The notes beneath the pieces are model-generated. The model worked only from the letters and a program-made list of their open reading frames with translations, was not told the DNA's origin and ran no database searches. Both the position numbers and the translations under genes were made by a program. From NCBI GenBank assembly GCA_021443625.1, contig JABUTP010000009.1, positions 27,473-39,513 of the forward strand: a stretch of DNA of 12,041 nt, in the 5' to 3' direction. This DNA comes from Bacteroidales bacterium (GTDB lineage Bacteria; Bacteroidota; Bacteroidia; Bacteroidales; UBA932). This document shows positions 1 through 8,700 of this stretch, piece by piece (positions within the stretch are counted from its first letter, which is position 1; every line of letters begins with the position of its first letter).

Positions 1-426
1 ACGGGACTCCCGTTCCTGATTCCCGTGCTTTCGTCATACGACGTGACGTCATTCGGCGTGGAAACCTCTTGGAAATCGCGTAATCTGAACATTACGGCCA
101 AGCTCCAGAGCAATGACTACAAGGGTGCAGGGGATGCCGAAGTCTATATGCTGCCCAAGATGGAAATATCCTCCTCGGTGGCGTACGATATCAAGAAAAG
201 ATTCTTTGTAGGGGCCGATTTCCACTATGAATCGGAGAAGAATTCGTGGCACGGAGGCAAAGTTCCCGACTATATCGACCTGTCGGCCACGGCGACCTAT
301 GTGGTCAACCGCCATCTGTCTGCCTACATCAAGGGTGGCAACCTTCTTAACAGGCACAATTTCAGATATTTCGAGATACCTGAAATTCCCTTGAACATAG
401 GCGGTGGAGTCTCTGTAAAATTCTGA
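1..426 (+). CDS. C-terminal end of a TonB-dependent receptor-like outer-membrane beta-barrel protein (partial)
   Basis: The frame is open from the first base of the window, so only the last 141 residues are present and the start lies outside. The fragment shows alternating polar/hydrophobic strands typical of an outer-membrane barrel (FGVETSWKSRNLNITAKL; LSATATYVVNRHLSAYIKGGN). It contains the motif GGNLLNR, which resembles the NLF/NLLN turn near the end of TonB-dependent receptors, and it ends in GGGVSVKF. A terminal phenylalanine after alternating hydrophobic residues is the usual signal for assembly by BamA. Such receptors import large nutrients across the outer membrane using TonB energy. 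The substrate cannot be judged from this piece, and a non-TonB barrel is possible. It is followed by about 100 bases of non-coding DNA before gyrB, with no clear terminator hairpin. Confidence 0.75.
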   Translation, partial: TGLPFLIPVLSSYDVTSFGVETSWKSRNLNITAKLQSNDYKGAGDAEVYMLPKMEISSSVAYDIKKRFFVGADFHYESEKNSWHGGKVPDYIDLSATATYVVNRHLSAYIKGGNLLNRHNFRYFEIPEIPLNIGGGVSVKF

Positions 427-468
427 TAAAAACACCCCCGTTTTCTTCCCCGTTTGCTCTTTTTTTGC

Positions 469-476
469 TACCTTTG
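469..476 (+). promoter_or_regulatory. Bacteroidota-type -7 promoter element upstream of gyrB
   Basis: TACCTTTG matches the Bacteroidota sigma-ABfr -7 consensus TAnnTTTG exactly and lies 55 bases before the gyrB start, giving a leader of roughly 50 bases. No convincing -33 TTTG is seen at the expected distance; a TTTG at 453-456 is too close. This is the only promoter-like element in the 427-531 gap. It would drive gyrB and, with no terminator between the genes, the two genes behind it. Confidence 0.5.
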
Positions 477-477
477 A

Positions 478-2505
<2,028 letters not shown>

Positions 2506-2530
2506 TCAAAACAATTTATAAATACACAAA

Positions 2531-3793
2531 ATGGATATTTTTGAAAGAATCAACCACGATGCAGGTGGTCCCCTTGGCCAGTATTGGGAGAAAGCCCACG
2601 GCTATTATATGTTCCCCAAACTTGAGGGAGAGTTGGGTCCTCACATGAAATTCCAGGGCAAGGAGTGCCTCAACTGGAGTTTGAACAACTATCTCGGTCT
2701 TGCCAACCATCCCGAAATCAGAAAGGTCGATGGCGAGGCAGCCGTACGCTGGGGACTTGCATACCCGATGGGTTCCCGTATGCTCACCGGCCACACCGCA
2801 CTTCACGAGCAGCTCGAGAGGGAGTTGGCCGACTTTGAGAAGAAGGAGGATGCGTTCCTCTTCAACTTCGGCTATCAGGGTATCGTTTCTACAATCCAGA
2901 CCCTGCTGACCCGTGCCGATGTCGTGGTTCACGACAAAGAGGCCCACGCCTGCCTGATTGACGGCTGTATGCTTGCCAACAAGGCCGAGCGCCTTTCCTA
3001 CCGCCACAATGACATTGCCCACTTCGACAAGGTGATGCAGCGCGCCACCGAAATCACCAACCAGACCGGCGGCGGCATCCTGGTCATCACAGAAGGTGTC
3101 TATGGTATGACCGGCGCCCTTGGAAACATCGGCGAACTGGTGGAGATGAAGAAGAAGTACAACTTCCGCCTTATGATAGACGATGCCCACGGTTTCGGCG
3201 TGACCGGTCCCACCGGACGCGGTACGAGCGAGCATTTCGGCGTGATGGACGGGGTTGACCTCTATATCGGCGCATACGCCAAGTCGATGGCCATCATCGG
3301 CGGTTTCGTTGCCGGGCCCAAGACCATCATCAACTATCTCCGTTACAATATGCGTTCGCAGATTTATGCCAAGGCTCTGCCTATGGCAATTGTTGAAGGA
3401 TGTCTCAAGCGTCTGGAAATCATCCGCGGTGCCGAGGGCGACCGTCTGCGCGCCAAGTTGTGGGAGGTTACCCGCGCCCTGCAGGATGGCTTCCGCAACC
3501 TCGGGTTCGAAATAGGCCCTGCAGAGGCTTGCGTCACCCCCGTCTTCATGAAAGGCGGCGTGGTGCAGGCGACCAACATCGTCATTGATCTCCGCTCGAA
3601 CTACAACATCTTCTGCTCGACAGTGACCTGGCCCGTTGTGCCCAAGGGAGTCCTGATGTTCCGCATCATCCCCACTGCCGCCCACACCCTCGAGGATGTT
3701 GAATATACACTGAAAGTCTTCGCCGAGATCAAGGCCAAACTTGATGCCGGCGAGTACGACAAGGGCGATATGATTGATATGTCCATCAAATAG
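2531..3793 (+). CDS. Alpha-oxoamine synthase family PLP enzyme (serine palmitoyltransferase/cysteate acyltransferase-like)
   Basis: PLP-dependent acyltransferase of the family that condenses an amino acid with an acyl thioester, with loss of CO2 (BioF, Kbl, serine palmitoyltransferase). The 420 residues include the PLP-stacking histidine in HDKEAHACLIDG (H139), D217 and H220 of the cofactor-binding DDAHGFG, and the Schiff-base lysine K251 in AYAKSMAIIGG. The N-terminus (GPLGQYWEKAHGYYMFPKL) and the segment GSRMLTGHTALHEQLE depart from what I recall of the common Bacteroides serine palmitoyltransferase (GSRFLNGT-type). They resemble a second Bacteroidota clade that I believe includes the Flavobacterium cysteate fatty-acyl transferase used for capnine/sulfonolipids; this is from memory, not alignment. 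The SDR gene 10 bases downstream fits the next step, reduction of a 3-keto long-chain base. There is no signal peptide, so it is probably cytosolic or peripheral. Family assignment is firm. The amino-acid substrate (serine, cysteate or glycine) is unproven. Confidence 0.88.
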   Translation: MDIFERINHDAGGPLGQYWEKAHGYYMFPKLEGELGPHMKFQGKECLNWSLNNYLGLANHPEIRKVDGEAAVRWGLAYPMGSRMLTGHTALHEQLERELADFEKKEDAFLFNFGYQGIVSTIQTLLTRADVVVHDKEAHACLIDGCMLANKAERLSYRHNDIAHFDKVMQRATEITNQTGGGILVITEGVYGMTGALGNIGELVEMKKKYNFRLMIDDAHGFGVTGPTGRGTSEHFGVMDGVDLYIGAYAKSMAIIGGFVAGPKTIINYLRYNMRSQIYAKALPMAIVEGCLKRLEIIRGAEGDRLRAKLWEVTRALQDGFRNLGFEIGPAEACVTPVFMKGGVVQATNIVIDLRSNYNIFCSTVTWPVVPKGVLMFRIIPTAAHTLEDVEYTLKVFAEIKAKLDAGEYDKGDMIDMSIK

Positions 3794-3803
3794 ACTTTAC
3801 GCT

Positions 3804-4604
3804 ATGTACAAAGACAAGGTTATCATCATTACCGGCGCGACATCGGGCATCGGACTGGCGTGTGCCAAGCTGTTCGCCTCTTACGGGGCAAAACTGGTTC
3901 TGGCAGCCCGCAATGCCGAAAAGCTTTCGCAGCTGGAGAAGGAACTGGACACCGACGTCCTTACCGTGCAGACTGATGTCAGCGACGAGTCCCAATGCAG
4001 GGAGATGGTGGCTGCTGCTGTGGCAAGATTCGGCCGGATAGATATCCTTGTCAACAATGCGGGGATATCAATGAGGGCGATGTTCCGCGACCTCGACCTC
4101 AGTGTCATCAGGAGTCTTATGGACACGAACTTCTGGGGAACCGTCAACTGCACCAAATATGCCCTCCCGTACCTTCTGGAAGCGAAGGGCTCGGTGGTGG
4201 GAGTCATTTCCATCGCAGGTTTTGCGGGACTTCCGGGCCGCACCGGCTACAGTTCTTCCAAATTCGCAATCCGCGGATTCCTCAACACCCTCCGCATGGA
4301 ACATCTCAAGGACAATCTCCACGTTATGGTATTTGCGCCCGGTTTCACTGCGTCCAACATCCGCCAGACCGCCCTTACCGCCGACGGCTCCCCCCAGGGG
4401 AAGACTCCTCGCGAAGAGGGGAAGATGATGACTGCCGAAGAGGTGGCCAGAAAGCTGGCCCGAGGCATAGCCAGACGCAAATCAGAGATGGTTCTGACAC
4501 CGGTTGGCAAACTTACCGTATGGTTGTCCAAGAGGTTCCCCCGCCTTACCGACAGATTGGAATATATGTATATGGCAAAAGAGCCCGACAGCCCTTTCAA
4601 ATAG
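3804..4604 (+). CDS. Short-chain dehydrogenase/reductase, candidate 3-ketosphinganine/3-dehydrocapnine reductase
   Basis: Classical SDR of 266 residues with a Rossmann fold. Visible motifs are the NAD(P) loop TGATSGIG (10-17), D58-V59 (adenine contact), NNAG (84-87), structural N109, the catalytic triad S136-Y149-K153 (YSSSK) and PGFT (179-182). The AAR at the end of the second strand, with arginine after the turn, is more like an NADPH enzyme. The C-terminus (about 225-266) carries a basic, partly hydrophobic stretch, VGKLTVWLSKRFP, which could rest on a membrane. I start the gene at the ATG at 3804. An in-frame TTG at 3774 lies inside the preceding gene and adds residues with no SDR character. 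The 10-base gap indicates co-transcription with the synthase before it, and the operon ends right after this gene at a strong terminator. Reduction of the synthase's 3-keto product is inferred from context. SDR specificity cannot be read from sequence, and other lipid or sugar substrates remain possible. Confidence 0.88.
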   Translation: MYKDKVIIITGATSGIGLACAKLFASYGAKLVLAARNAEKLSQLEKELDTDVLTVQTDVSDESQCREMVAAAVARFGRIDILVNNAGISMRAMFRDLDLSVIRSLMDTNFWGTVNCTKYALPYLLEAKGSVVGVISIAGFAGLPGRTGYSSSKFAIRGFLNTLRMEHLKDNLHVMVFAPGFTASNIRQTALTADGSPQGKTPREEGKMMTAEEVARKLARGIARRKSEMVLTPVGKLTVWLSKRFPRLTDRLEYMYMAKEPDSPFK

Positions 4605-4652
4605 AAAAAATCCCCCGAAAGTCCGATACGAAACTTTCGGGGGATTTTTTTT
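4605..4652 (+). terminator. Strong rho-independent terminator ending the gyrB operon, probably bidirectional
   Basis: A perfect 18-base-pair stem: arm 4605-4622 (six A, then TCCCCCGAAAGT) pairs with 4633-4650, enclosing a 10-base loop. The arm ends in a run of eight T (4645-4652). It begins directly after the SDR stop codon. The A-run on the left arm gives a matching T-run on the other strand, so it can also stop the convergent YitT-family gene, whose stop codon is 11 bases away. Confidence 0.93.
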
Positions 4653-4663
4653 GTCACGGCCGG

Positions 4664-5563
4664 TCAGATTTCTCCGCCCTTGATGTCCTGGAATCCTTCG
4701 CCGAGGATTTCCGCAGAGTCTATCACATTTATGAAGGCCCGCGGGTCGATGTCCGCTATCTTCTGCCGCAGGGAAATCATTTCCTGCCGACTGGCAACCA
4801 CATAGATGATGTACCTCGTCTGTCCCTTGTAGAGACCTTTGGCGGAGATGAGGGTGGCTCCGCGTCCCAGTTCCTTTATGATGAAATCCCTTACCTCGAC
4901 AATCTCGTCGGTGATTATCATCATCGTCTTGGCCCGCTTGGGCCCCTCCAGAATCACGTCTATCACCTTGCTGCTGCAGAAGATGATAATCCAGGAGAAC
5001 ATCGCCAGTTTCCAGTCGCCGAAGGCGAGCACCGTGCTGAGTGTGATGAGTCCGTCAACAACGAAGGAACATACACCCATGCTTATCCCGGTGTATTTGC
5101 GCATTATCATCGCTATGATGTCGCTTCCGCCAGTGGTCGCTCCGGAGTAATATACGATGCCGAGCCCCGTCCCATAAGTCACACCGCCGAAGATGGCGGC
5201 CAGGATATGGTGCTCGAAAAGAGCCATGTCGGCAATGCCCGGCTCAATAATCGAGTCGTATCCGTAGAAATGGTGGATGAGAAACATGAACAGGGGGAGC
5301 AGCACTGTGCTGAGAATGGTCTTTATTCCGAATTTGCCACCAAGTATGATGAACCCCAATATCAGCAGGGGGATATCCATACACAGGGCGACGCTCTCGG
5401 TCTCAACCCCGTAAAGATGGTGGAACAGCATTCCCAGACCATAGGTTCCGCCCGGGGCAAAGCCGTAAGGCTCCACCAGCATGACGGCTCCGAGGGCAAA
5501 AATAAAGTTGCCCAATACCAGCAATGCGTAATTCTTGATGTTTGTTTTAATGTGTGCAGTCAT
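4664..5563 (-). CDS. YitT family membrane protein (YitT_membrane plus DUF2179)
   Basis: Membrane protein of 299 residues with the two-part build of the YitT family. The first ~205 residues are hydrophobic, with about six membrane segments (roughly 12-30, 57-75, 80-98, 118-140, 160-180, 185-203). They carry family-type glycine motifs: EPYGFAPGGTYGLGML (31-46) and YYSGATTGGSDIIAMI (138-153). A soluble C-terminal domain of the DUF2179 type follows (about 211-285, KTMMIITDE through FINVIDSAEILG). The transported substrate or role is not established for the family as a whole, and I assign none. The ATG at 5563 is well supported: an in-frame TGA lies four codons upstream, and the next methionine is inside the first membrane segment. 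The start is only 11 bases after the run of T that ends the tRNA-Cys terminator, so how the gene is transcribed is unclear. It shares the bidirectional terminator with the gyrB operon. Confidence 0.9.
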   Translation of the reverse strand: MTAHIKTNIKNYALLVLGNFIFALGAVMLVEPYGFAPGGTYGLGMLFHHLYGVETESVALCMDIPLLILGFIILGGKFGIKTILSTVLLPLFMFLIHHFYGYDSIIEPGIADMALFEHHILAAIFGGVTYGTGLGIVYYSGATTGGSDIIAMIMRKYTGISMGVCSFVVDGLITLSTVLAFGDWKLAMFSWIIIFCSSKVIDVILEGPKRAKTMMIITDEIVEVRDFIIKELGRGATLISAKGLYKGQTRYIIYVVASRQEMISLRQKIADIDPRAFINVIDSAEILGEGFQDIKGGEI

Positions 5564-5574
5564 GTCTGAAAATC

Positions 5575-5610
5575 AAAAAAGCTGACCGGAAACGTCTTTC
5601 CAATCAGCTT
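5575..5610 (-). terminator. Rho-independent terminator behind tRNA-Cys, just upstream of the YitT-family gene
   Basis: Read on the - strand, a 13-base-pair stem (5609-5597 with 5592-5580, starting AGCTGA and including two T-G wobble pairs) closes a 4-base loop. It is followed by a run of T ending at 5575. It begins 7 bases after the tRNA 3' end. The YitT-family start codon follows 11 bases after the T run, so this could act as a tRNA terminator, an attenuator, or both. Confidence 0.82.
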
Positions 5611-5616
5611 CTGAAG

Positions 5617-5687
5617 AGGTACCAAGCAGAATCGAACCGCTGTAGCAGGTTTTGCAGACCTGTGCCTAACCACTCGGCCATGGTACC
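5617..5687 (-). tRNA. tRNA-Cys (anticodon GCA)
   Basis: A complete 71-base cloverleaf can be folded on the - strand. The acceptor GGTACCA pairs with TGGTACC, followed by discriminator T (U73, as expected for cysteine). The D arm is GCC/GGC around GAGTGGTTA. The anticodon stem CAGGT/ACCTG encloses loop CTGCAAA with anticodon GCA. The T arm is AGCGG/CTGCT with loop TTCGATT. The CCA end is not encoded and must be added after transcription. It stands alone, with its own promoter at 5703-5732 and terminator at 5575-5610. Confidence 0.97.
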
Positions 5688-5702
5688 AATTGCTGGTGGC
5701 GA

Positions 5703-5732
5703 CAAAGGTAATTCATTTTTTTGATTCTGCAA
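5703..5732 (-). promoter_or_regulatory. Promoter of tRNA-Cys (-33 TTG, 19-base spacer, -7 TACCTTTG)
   Basis: On the - strand, TACCTTTG (5710-5703) matches the Bacteroidota -7 consensus TAnnTTTG exactly. A TTG (5732-5730) lies 19 bases upstream, the usual spacing for the -33 element. Transcription would start a few bases before the mature tRNA 5' end at 5687. This is the best-formed promoter in the window. Confidence 0.75.
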
Positions 5733-5752
5733 TATTTCTTACCTTTATGACC

Positions 5753-7732
5753 ATGAAGAAAGCGAGAATACTGGTCATTATTTTGGCAGTGGCCGCAATA
5801 ATGCTGGCTTTGTACCCCGCCGGCGGCCGGTTCAAATACAAATACCACGTCGGGCGGGCCTGGTCGGGGGAGTCCCTTGTGGCTGAATTCAACTTCCCTG
5901 TCCTCAAGACCCAGGAGCAGCTCCGCACCGAAATGGAAGAAAAGTCTTCCACGATGCTGGAATATTTCAGATACGATGCGGGGGTCAGTGAGTCCATCAT
6001 AGACAAGATGGCCTCGGCATCTTTTGACACGATAGGCCCCGGTGTTGCACGTGCCGTGAAGACGGTCTATGCGAAAGGGGTACTGCCGGAAGACAAGGCG
6101 GACAGAGGCGACGTGATTCTGATAAAGAAAGGGAAACGCATTGTGGAGACGTCGGAGGCGGAGGTCTATCGGCCGGAGGAGGCTTACCAGAAAATTGTTT
6201 CGCTGGTCAGGGGTTACTATCCGGGAGTTAAAGCGGATTCCATACTCTCCGTTTCCCCGCTTTCGGAATGGGTCGTGCCCAATCTGCAGTACGATGAGAA
6301 TGTCACCAACCGGCTCCACAAAGAGGCGGTGGACTATATCTCCCCCACCTCAGGAATGGTTTACAAGGGGGATCAGATTGTGGGCAAAGGGGAGTTGGTG
6401 ACCCCTGAAATCGCACAGATCCTCGACTCCTACAAGGCTGAGACCAACGCCTATTACGGACTGAGGCGGACCGATGCCGCTTCGTCACTGGGGAGGCTGG
6501 CTATGGTGGCTATGCTTCTGCTGCTCTTCTTCGCTTCCATCGCCCTTACCGACATCAACCTGCTGAGGCGGCGTGGCGACCTGGCTTTTCTGCTGCTGTT
6601 ATATACACTTGTCTATGTGGCGACCTCGGTTTTCAGCGCCAAGGATGAGATTATGCTCTATCTTATGCCGATGTCGTTGTTTGTCCTTTTCAGTATGGAA
6701 TTCTACCGGAATTCGGTGTGCCTGCCGATATATGCGGTGGCTTTGGTTCCGCTGCTGATACTGAGGGACAGCGGGGTGGAGCTCTTCTGCATGAATCTCG
6801 CGGCAGGATGCGTGCTGCTTCTGGGCAGCAAGAGTTACCGGCGGGGCCTCAGGCAGTTCGTGAATTCGGCATTCATATTCGTGACGTTATCGCTGATATA
6901 TCTGCTGTTCAGACTGGCGGAACACACCGCCCCCGACAAGCTGGTGTTAGTGTTCCTGATACTCAATTCCCTGATGGTGGTTATCTCACGTCCCTTCATC
7001 TATCTGCTGGAGCGCTTGTTCGGCATTGTGTCGCAGATGCGGCTCTGGGATTTGTGCGATACCAGCAGCCCCGTTCTGCTGGAGTTGTCAAAGCAGGCTC
7101 CGGGGACCTTCCAGCACTCGCTGCAGGTGGCCAATCTCGCCGAAAGCGCAGCGAGAGAGATAGGTGCCGACGCCCTTCTGGTAAGGGTGGGGGCGCTGTA
7201 TCACGATATCGGTAAGAGCGGAAATCCCCCCTGCTTTGTCGAGAACCAGCTGGCGGACAGCGATTACCATAAGGACCTGACGCCGCATCAGAGTGTGGCG
7301 ATGATTGTCCGCCACGTTGATGACGGAGTGGAGAAGGCCCGCAAGGAGCATCTGCCGGAGCAGGTCATAGACTTTATCCGCAGCCATCACGGCACGACTG
7401 TGGTGACGTGGTTTTATGCGAAACATTGTGACCAGGGGGGCGACGCTTCTCTGAAATCAGAATTCTCCTATCGGGGCAAACTCCCCCAAACCAAGGAACA
7501 AATGATAGTGATGCTCGCCGACAGCGTAGAGGCAGCTTCGCGTTCGCTCAAATCGTATGCTCTCAGTGACCTGGAGGCCTTGGTGGAGCGGATTGTCAGG
7601 GGGAAATTGGATGAAGGGCAGGCAGACTTGTGCGACATTACACTCGCTGAAATCTCTGCCGTCAAGAGAAGTCTTGTCAACAGCCTCCAGCAGATGTACC
7701 ACACCCGCATCGCCTATCCCGACCAGAAATAG
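5753..7732 (+). CDS. pgpH: 7TM-HD family cyclic-di-AMP phosphodiesterase (PgpH-like)
   Basis: Membrane phosphodiesterase expected to hydrolyse cyclic-di-AMP to pApA, lowering a messenger that controls potassium, osmotic and envelope balance. Numbering from the ATG at 5753 (659 residues): one N-terminal membrane helix (about 4-22), an extracytoplasmic 7TMR-HDED-type domain (about 25-245), seven membrane segments (about 247-417) and a cytosolic HD domain (about 430-640). The metal and catalytic residues visible are H455 (FQHSLQ), H484-D485 (YHDIGK), H521 (RHVDDG), H545-H546 (SHHGT) and D590 (LADSVEA), in the order and spacing of PgpH. Two ATGs, 5747 and 5753, are two codons apart and both usable. 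An upstream TTG at 5690 lies at the tRNA-Cys edge and is unlikely. No close promoter is clear except a near-match overlapping the start. The gene ends 3 bases before the stop of the convergent DUF368 gene. Confidence 0.93.
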   Translation: MKKARILVIILAVAAIMLALYPAGGRFKYKYHVGRAWSGESLVAEFNFPVLKTQEQLRTEMEEKSSTMLEYFRYDAGVSESIIDKMASASFDTIGPGVARAVKTVYAKGVLPEDKADRGDVILIKKGKRIVETSEAEVYRPEEAYQKIVSLVRGYYPGVKADSILSVSPLSEWVVPNLQYDENVTNRLHKEAVDYISPTSGMVYKGDQIVGKGELVTPEIAQILDSYKAETNAYYGLRRTDAASSLGRLAMVAMLLLLFFASIALTDINLLRRRGDLAFLLLLYTLVYVATSVFSAKDEIMLYLMPMSLFVLFSMEFYRNSVCLPIYAVALVPLLILRDSGVELFCMNLAAGCVLLLGSKSYRRGLRQFVNSAFIFVTLSLIYLLFRLAEHTAPDKLVLVFLILNSLMVVISRPFIYLLERLFGIVSQMRLWDLCDTSSPVLLELSKQAPGTFQHSLQVANLAESAAREIGADALLVRVGALYHDIGKSGNPPCFVENQLADSDYHKDLTPHQSVAMIVRHVDDGVEKARKEHLPEQVIDFIRSHHGTTVVTWFYAKHCDQGGDASLKSEFSYRGKLPQTKEQMIVMLADSVEAASRSLKSYALSDLEALVERIVRGKLDEGQADLCDITLAEISAVKRSLVNSLQQMYHTRIAYPDQK

Positions 7733-7735
7733 CAG

Positions 7736-8635
7736 TTAGCCGTTCTTTCTTGCCATCTCTCCCGCGAGATATTCCAGAGCGCAGATGAACAGGATGCCGA
7801 CCACGCACCATACAATGGCGCCCGTGGTGCAGGGATTGCCGGCATAGACCCCGGGAAGCACCGGTCTGTCAACTCCCGAAGCAAGCACCATCTTCCACGG
7901 CCATACTTTGACCAGAGAGCCAATCATCAGCCCCGCAAGAAACAGGATGGTGCCGTTGTAGAATTTCTTGAGCAGCCACGACAGCAGGTGTGAGAAAGCC
8001 AGCAGTCCGGCTATTGCACCTACGGCAAATACGGCGAGAACGGGGATGTTGAGGGTCCCCACCGCATCCATTATGAAGGCATATTTGCCAAGCAGAACCA
8101 GGATGAAACTTCCCGATATGCCGGGCAGAACCATCGTGCACATCGCCACCGCTCCGCAAAGCAGAATGAAAGGGAGGCTCGAGCCGGTTTCGCTGGGGGA
8201 GACAAGGCATATCGCAACCCCGAAGGCAACCCCGATGAGCGCTGAGAGGATATTGTTCCATCGTATGCCTTTCAATTCCTTAACCATAAAGATGGTGGAA
8301 ACCAGTACCAGCCCAAAGAAAAACGACCAGGTCTGGATGGGCCATTTTTCCAGAATGGCCGTCATCAGCTTGGCCAGAGAAAGGATGCTTACAACTATCC
8401 CGATGCCCAACGAAAGGAGGAAATTGCCGTTGACGGCCTCCCAGAAGGCCTTGAACTGCCCTTTGCAAAGGAGTTTCAGGGACGAGAGGTTAATGGATTT
8501 GATGGAGTTCAGCAGTTCCTCATAGATGCCTGTGAGAAAAGCGATGGTACCGCCCGAAACGCCCGGTATGACGTTGGCGGCGCCCATTCCGACCCCTTTC
8601 AGGGCCAATATCAGATAGTGGGATAGTCCTTTCAT
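7736..8635 (-). CDS. DUF368 membrane protein, putative polyprenyl-phosphate (undecaprenyl-phosphate) translocase
   Basis: Polytopic membrane protein of 299 residues with roughly eight or nine hydrophobic segments. It carries the DUF368 signature near the N-terminus, GMGAANVIPGVSGGTIAF (16-33, PGVSGG at 24-29), and a second related motif in the middle, MVLPGISGSFILVLLGKY (168-185). The repeat of PG(V/I)SG suggests two halves of one internal duplication. DUF368 members (PopT in Staphylococcus aureus) have been shown to return undecaprenyl phosphate across the membrane for reuse in wall and surface-glycan synthesis; transfer of that role here is by family. The start at 8635 keeps the usual short lead before the motif. 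It sits 7 bases after the T run of the ppdK terminator, so its promoter is unclear. The stop is 3 bases from the pgpH stop, with no hairpin between. Confidence 0.9.
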   Translation of the reverse strand: MKGLSHYLILALKGVGMGAANVIPGVSGGTIAFLTGIYEELLNSIKSINLSSLKLLCKGQFKAFWEAVNGNFLLSLGIGIVVSILSLAKLMTAILEKWPIQTWSFFFGLVLVSTIFMVKELKGIRWNNILSALIGVAFGVAICLVSPSETGSSLPFILLCGAVAMCTMVLPGISGSFILVLLGKYAFIMDAVGTLNIPVLAVFAVGAIAGLLAFSHLLSWLLKKFYNGTILFLAGLMIGSLVKVWPWKMVLASGVDRPVLPGVYAGNPCTTGAIVWCVVGILFICALEYLAGEMARKNG

Positions 8636-8642
8636 TTTTAAT

Positions 8643-8679
8643 AAAAAGGTGGCCCGGACTTTGGAAAGTGCGAGCCACC
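8643..8679 (-). terminator. Rho-independent terminator between ppdK and the DUF368 gene
   Basis: On the - strand, GGTGGC (8679-8674) pairs with GCCACC (8653-8648). Further pairs form inside (TCG with CGG, ACTTT with AAAGT) around one C-C mismatch and a tight loop, followed by five T (8647-8643). It lies 21 bases after the ppdK stop and ends 7 bases before the DUF368 start codon. Confidence 0.85.
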
Positions 8680-8700
8680 CGTTTTAATCAGAGTTGATGA

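Noticed and set aside
2516..3685. 389-residue open frame on the - strand opposite the PLP synthase
   Set aside because: Shadow of the synthase gene, with no domain features. The sense strand carries all PLP-enzyme motifs.
2531..3793. Plain 2-amino-3-ketobutyrate CoA ligase (Kbl) or biotin BioF call
   Set aside because: Both are the same fold family and often the automatic label, but no threonine dehydrogenase or biotin gene is nearby, the following SDR suggests a 3-keto base, and the N-terminal features differ. Not fully excluded.
3774..3803. TTG start for the SDR, 10 codons upstream
   Set aside because: It lies inside the end of the synthase gene and adds residues before an already complete MYKDKVIIITGA start.
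3995..5569. 524-residue open frame on the + strand across the SDR gene, terminator and antisense to the YitT-family gene
   Set aside because: It runs through a perfect terminator hairpin and two well-supported genes in other frames, and its composition is not protein-like.
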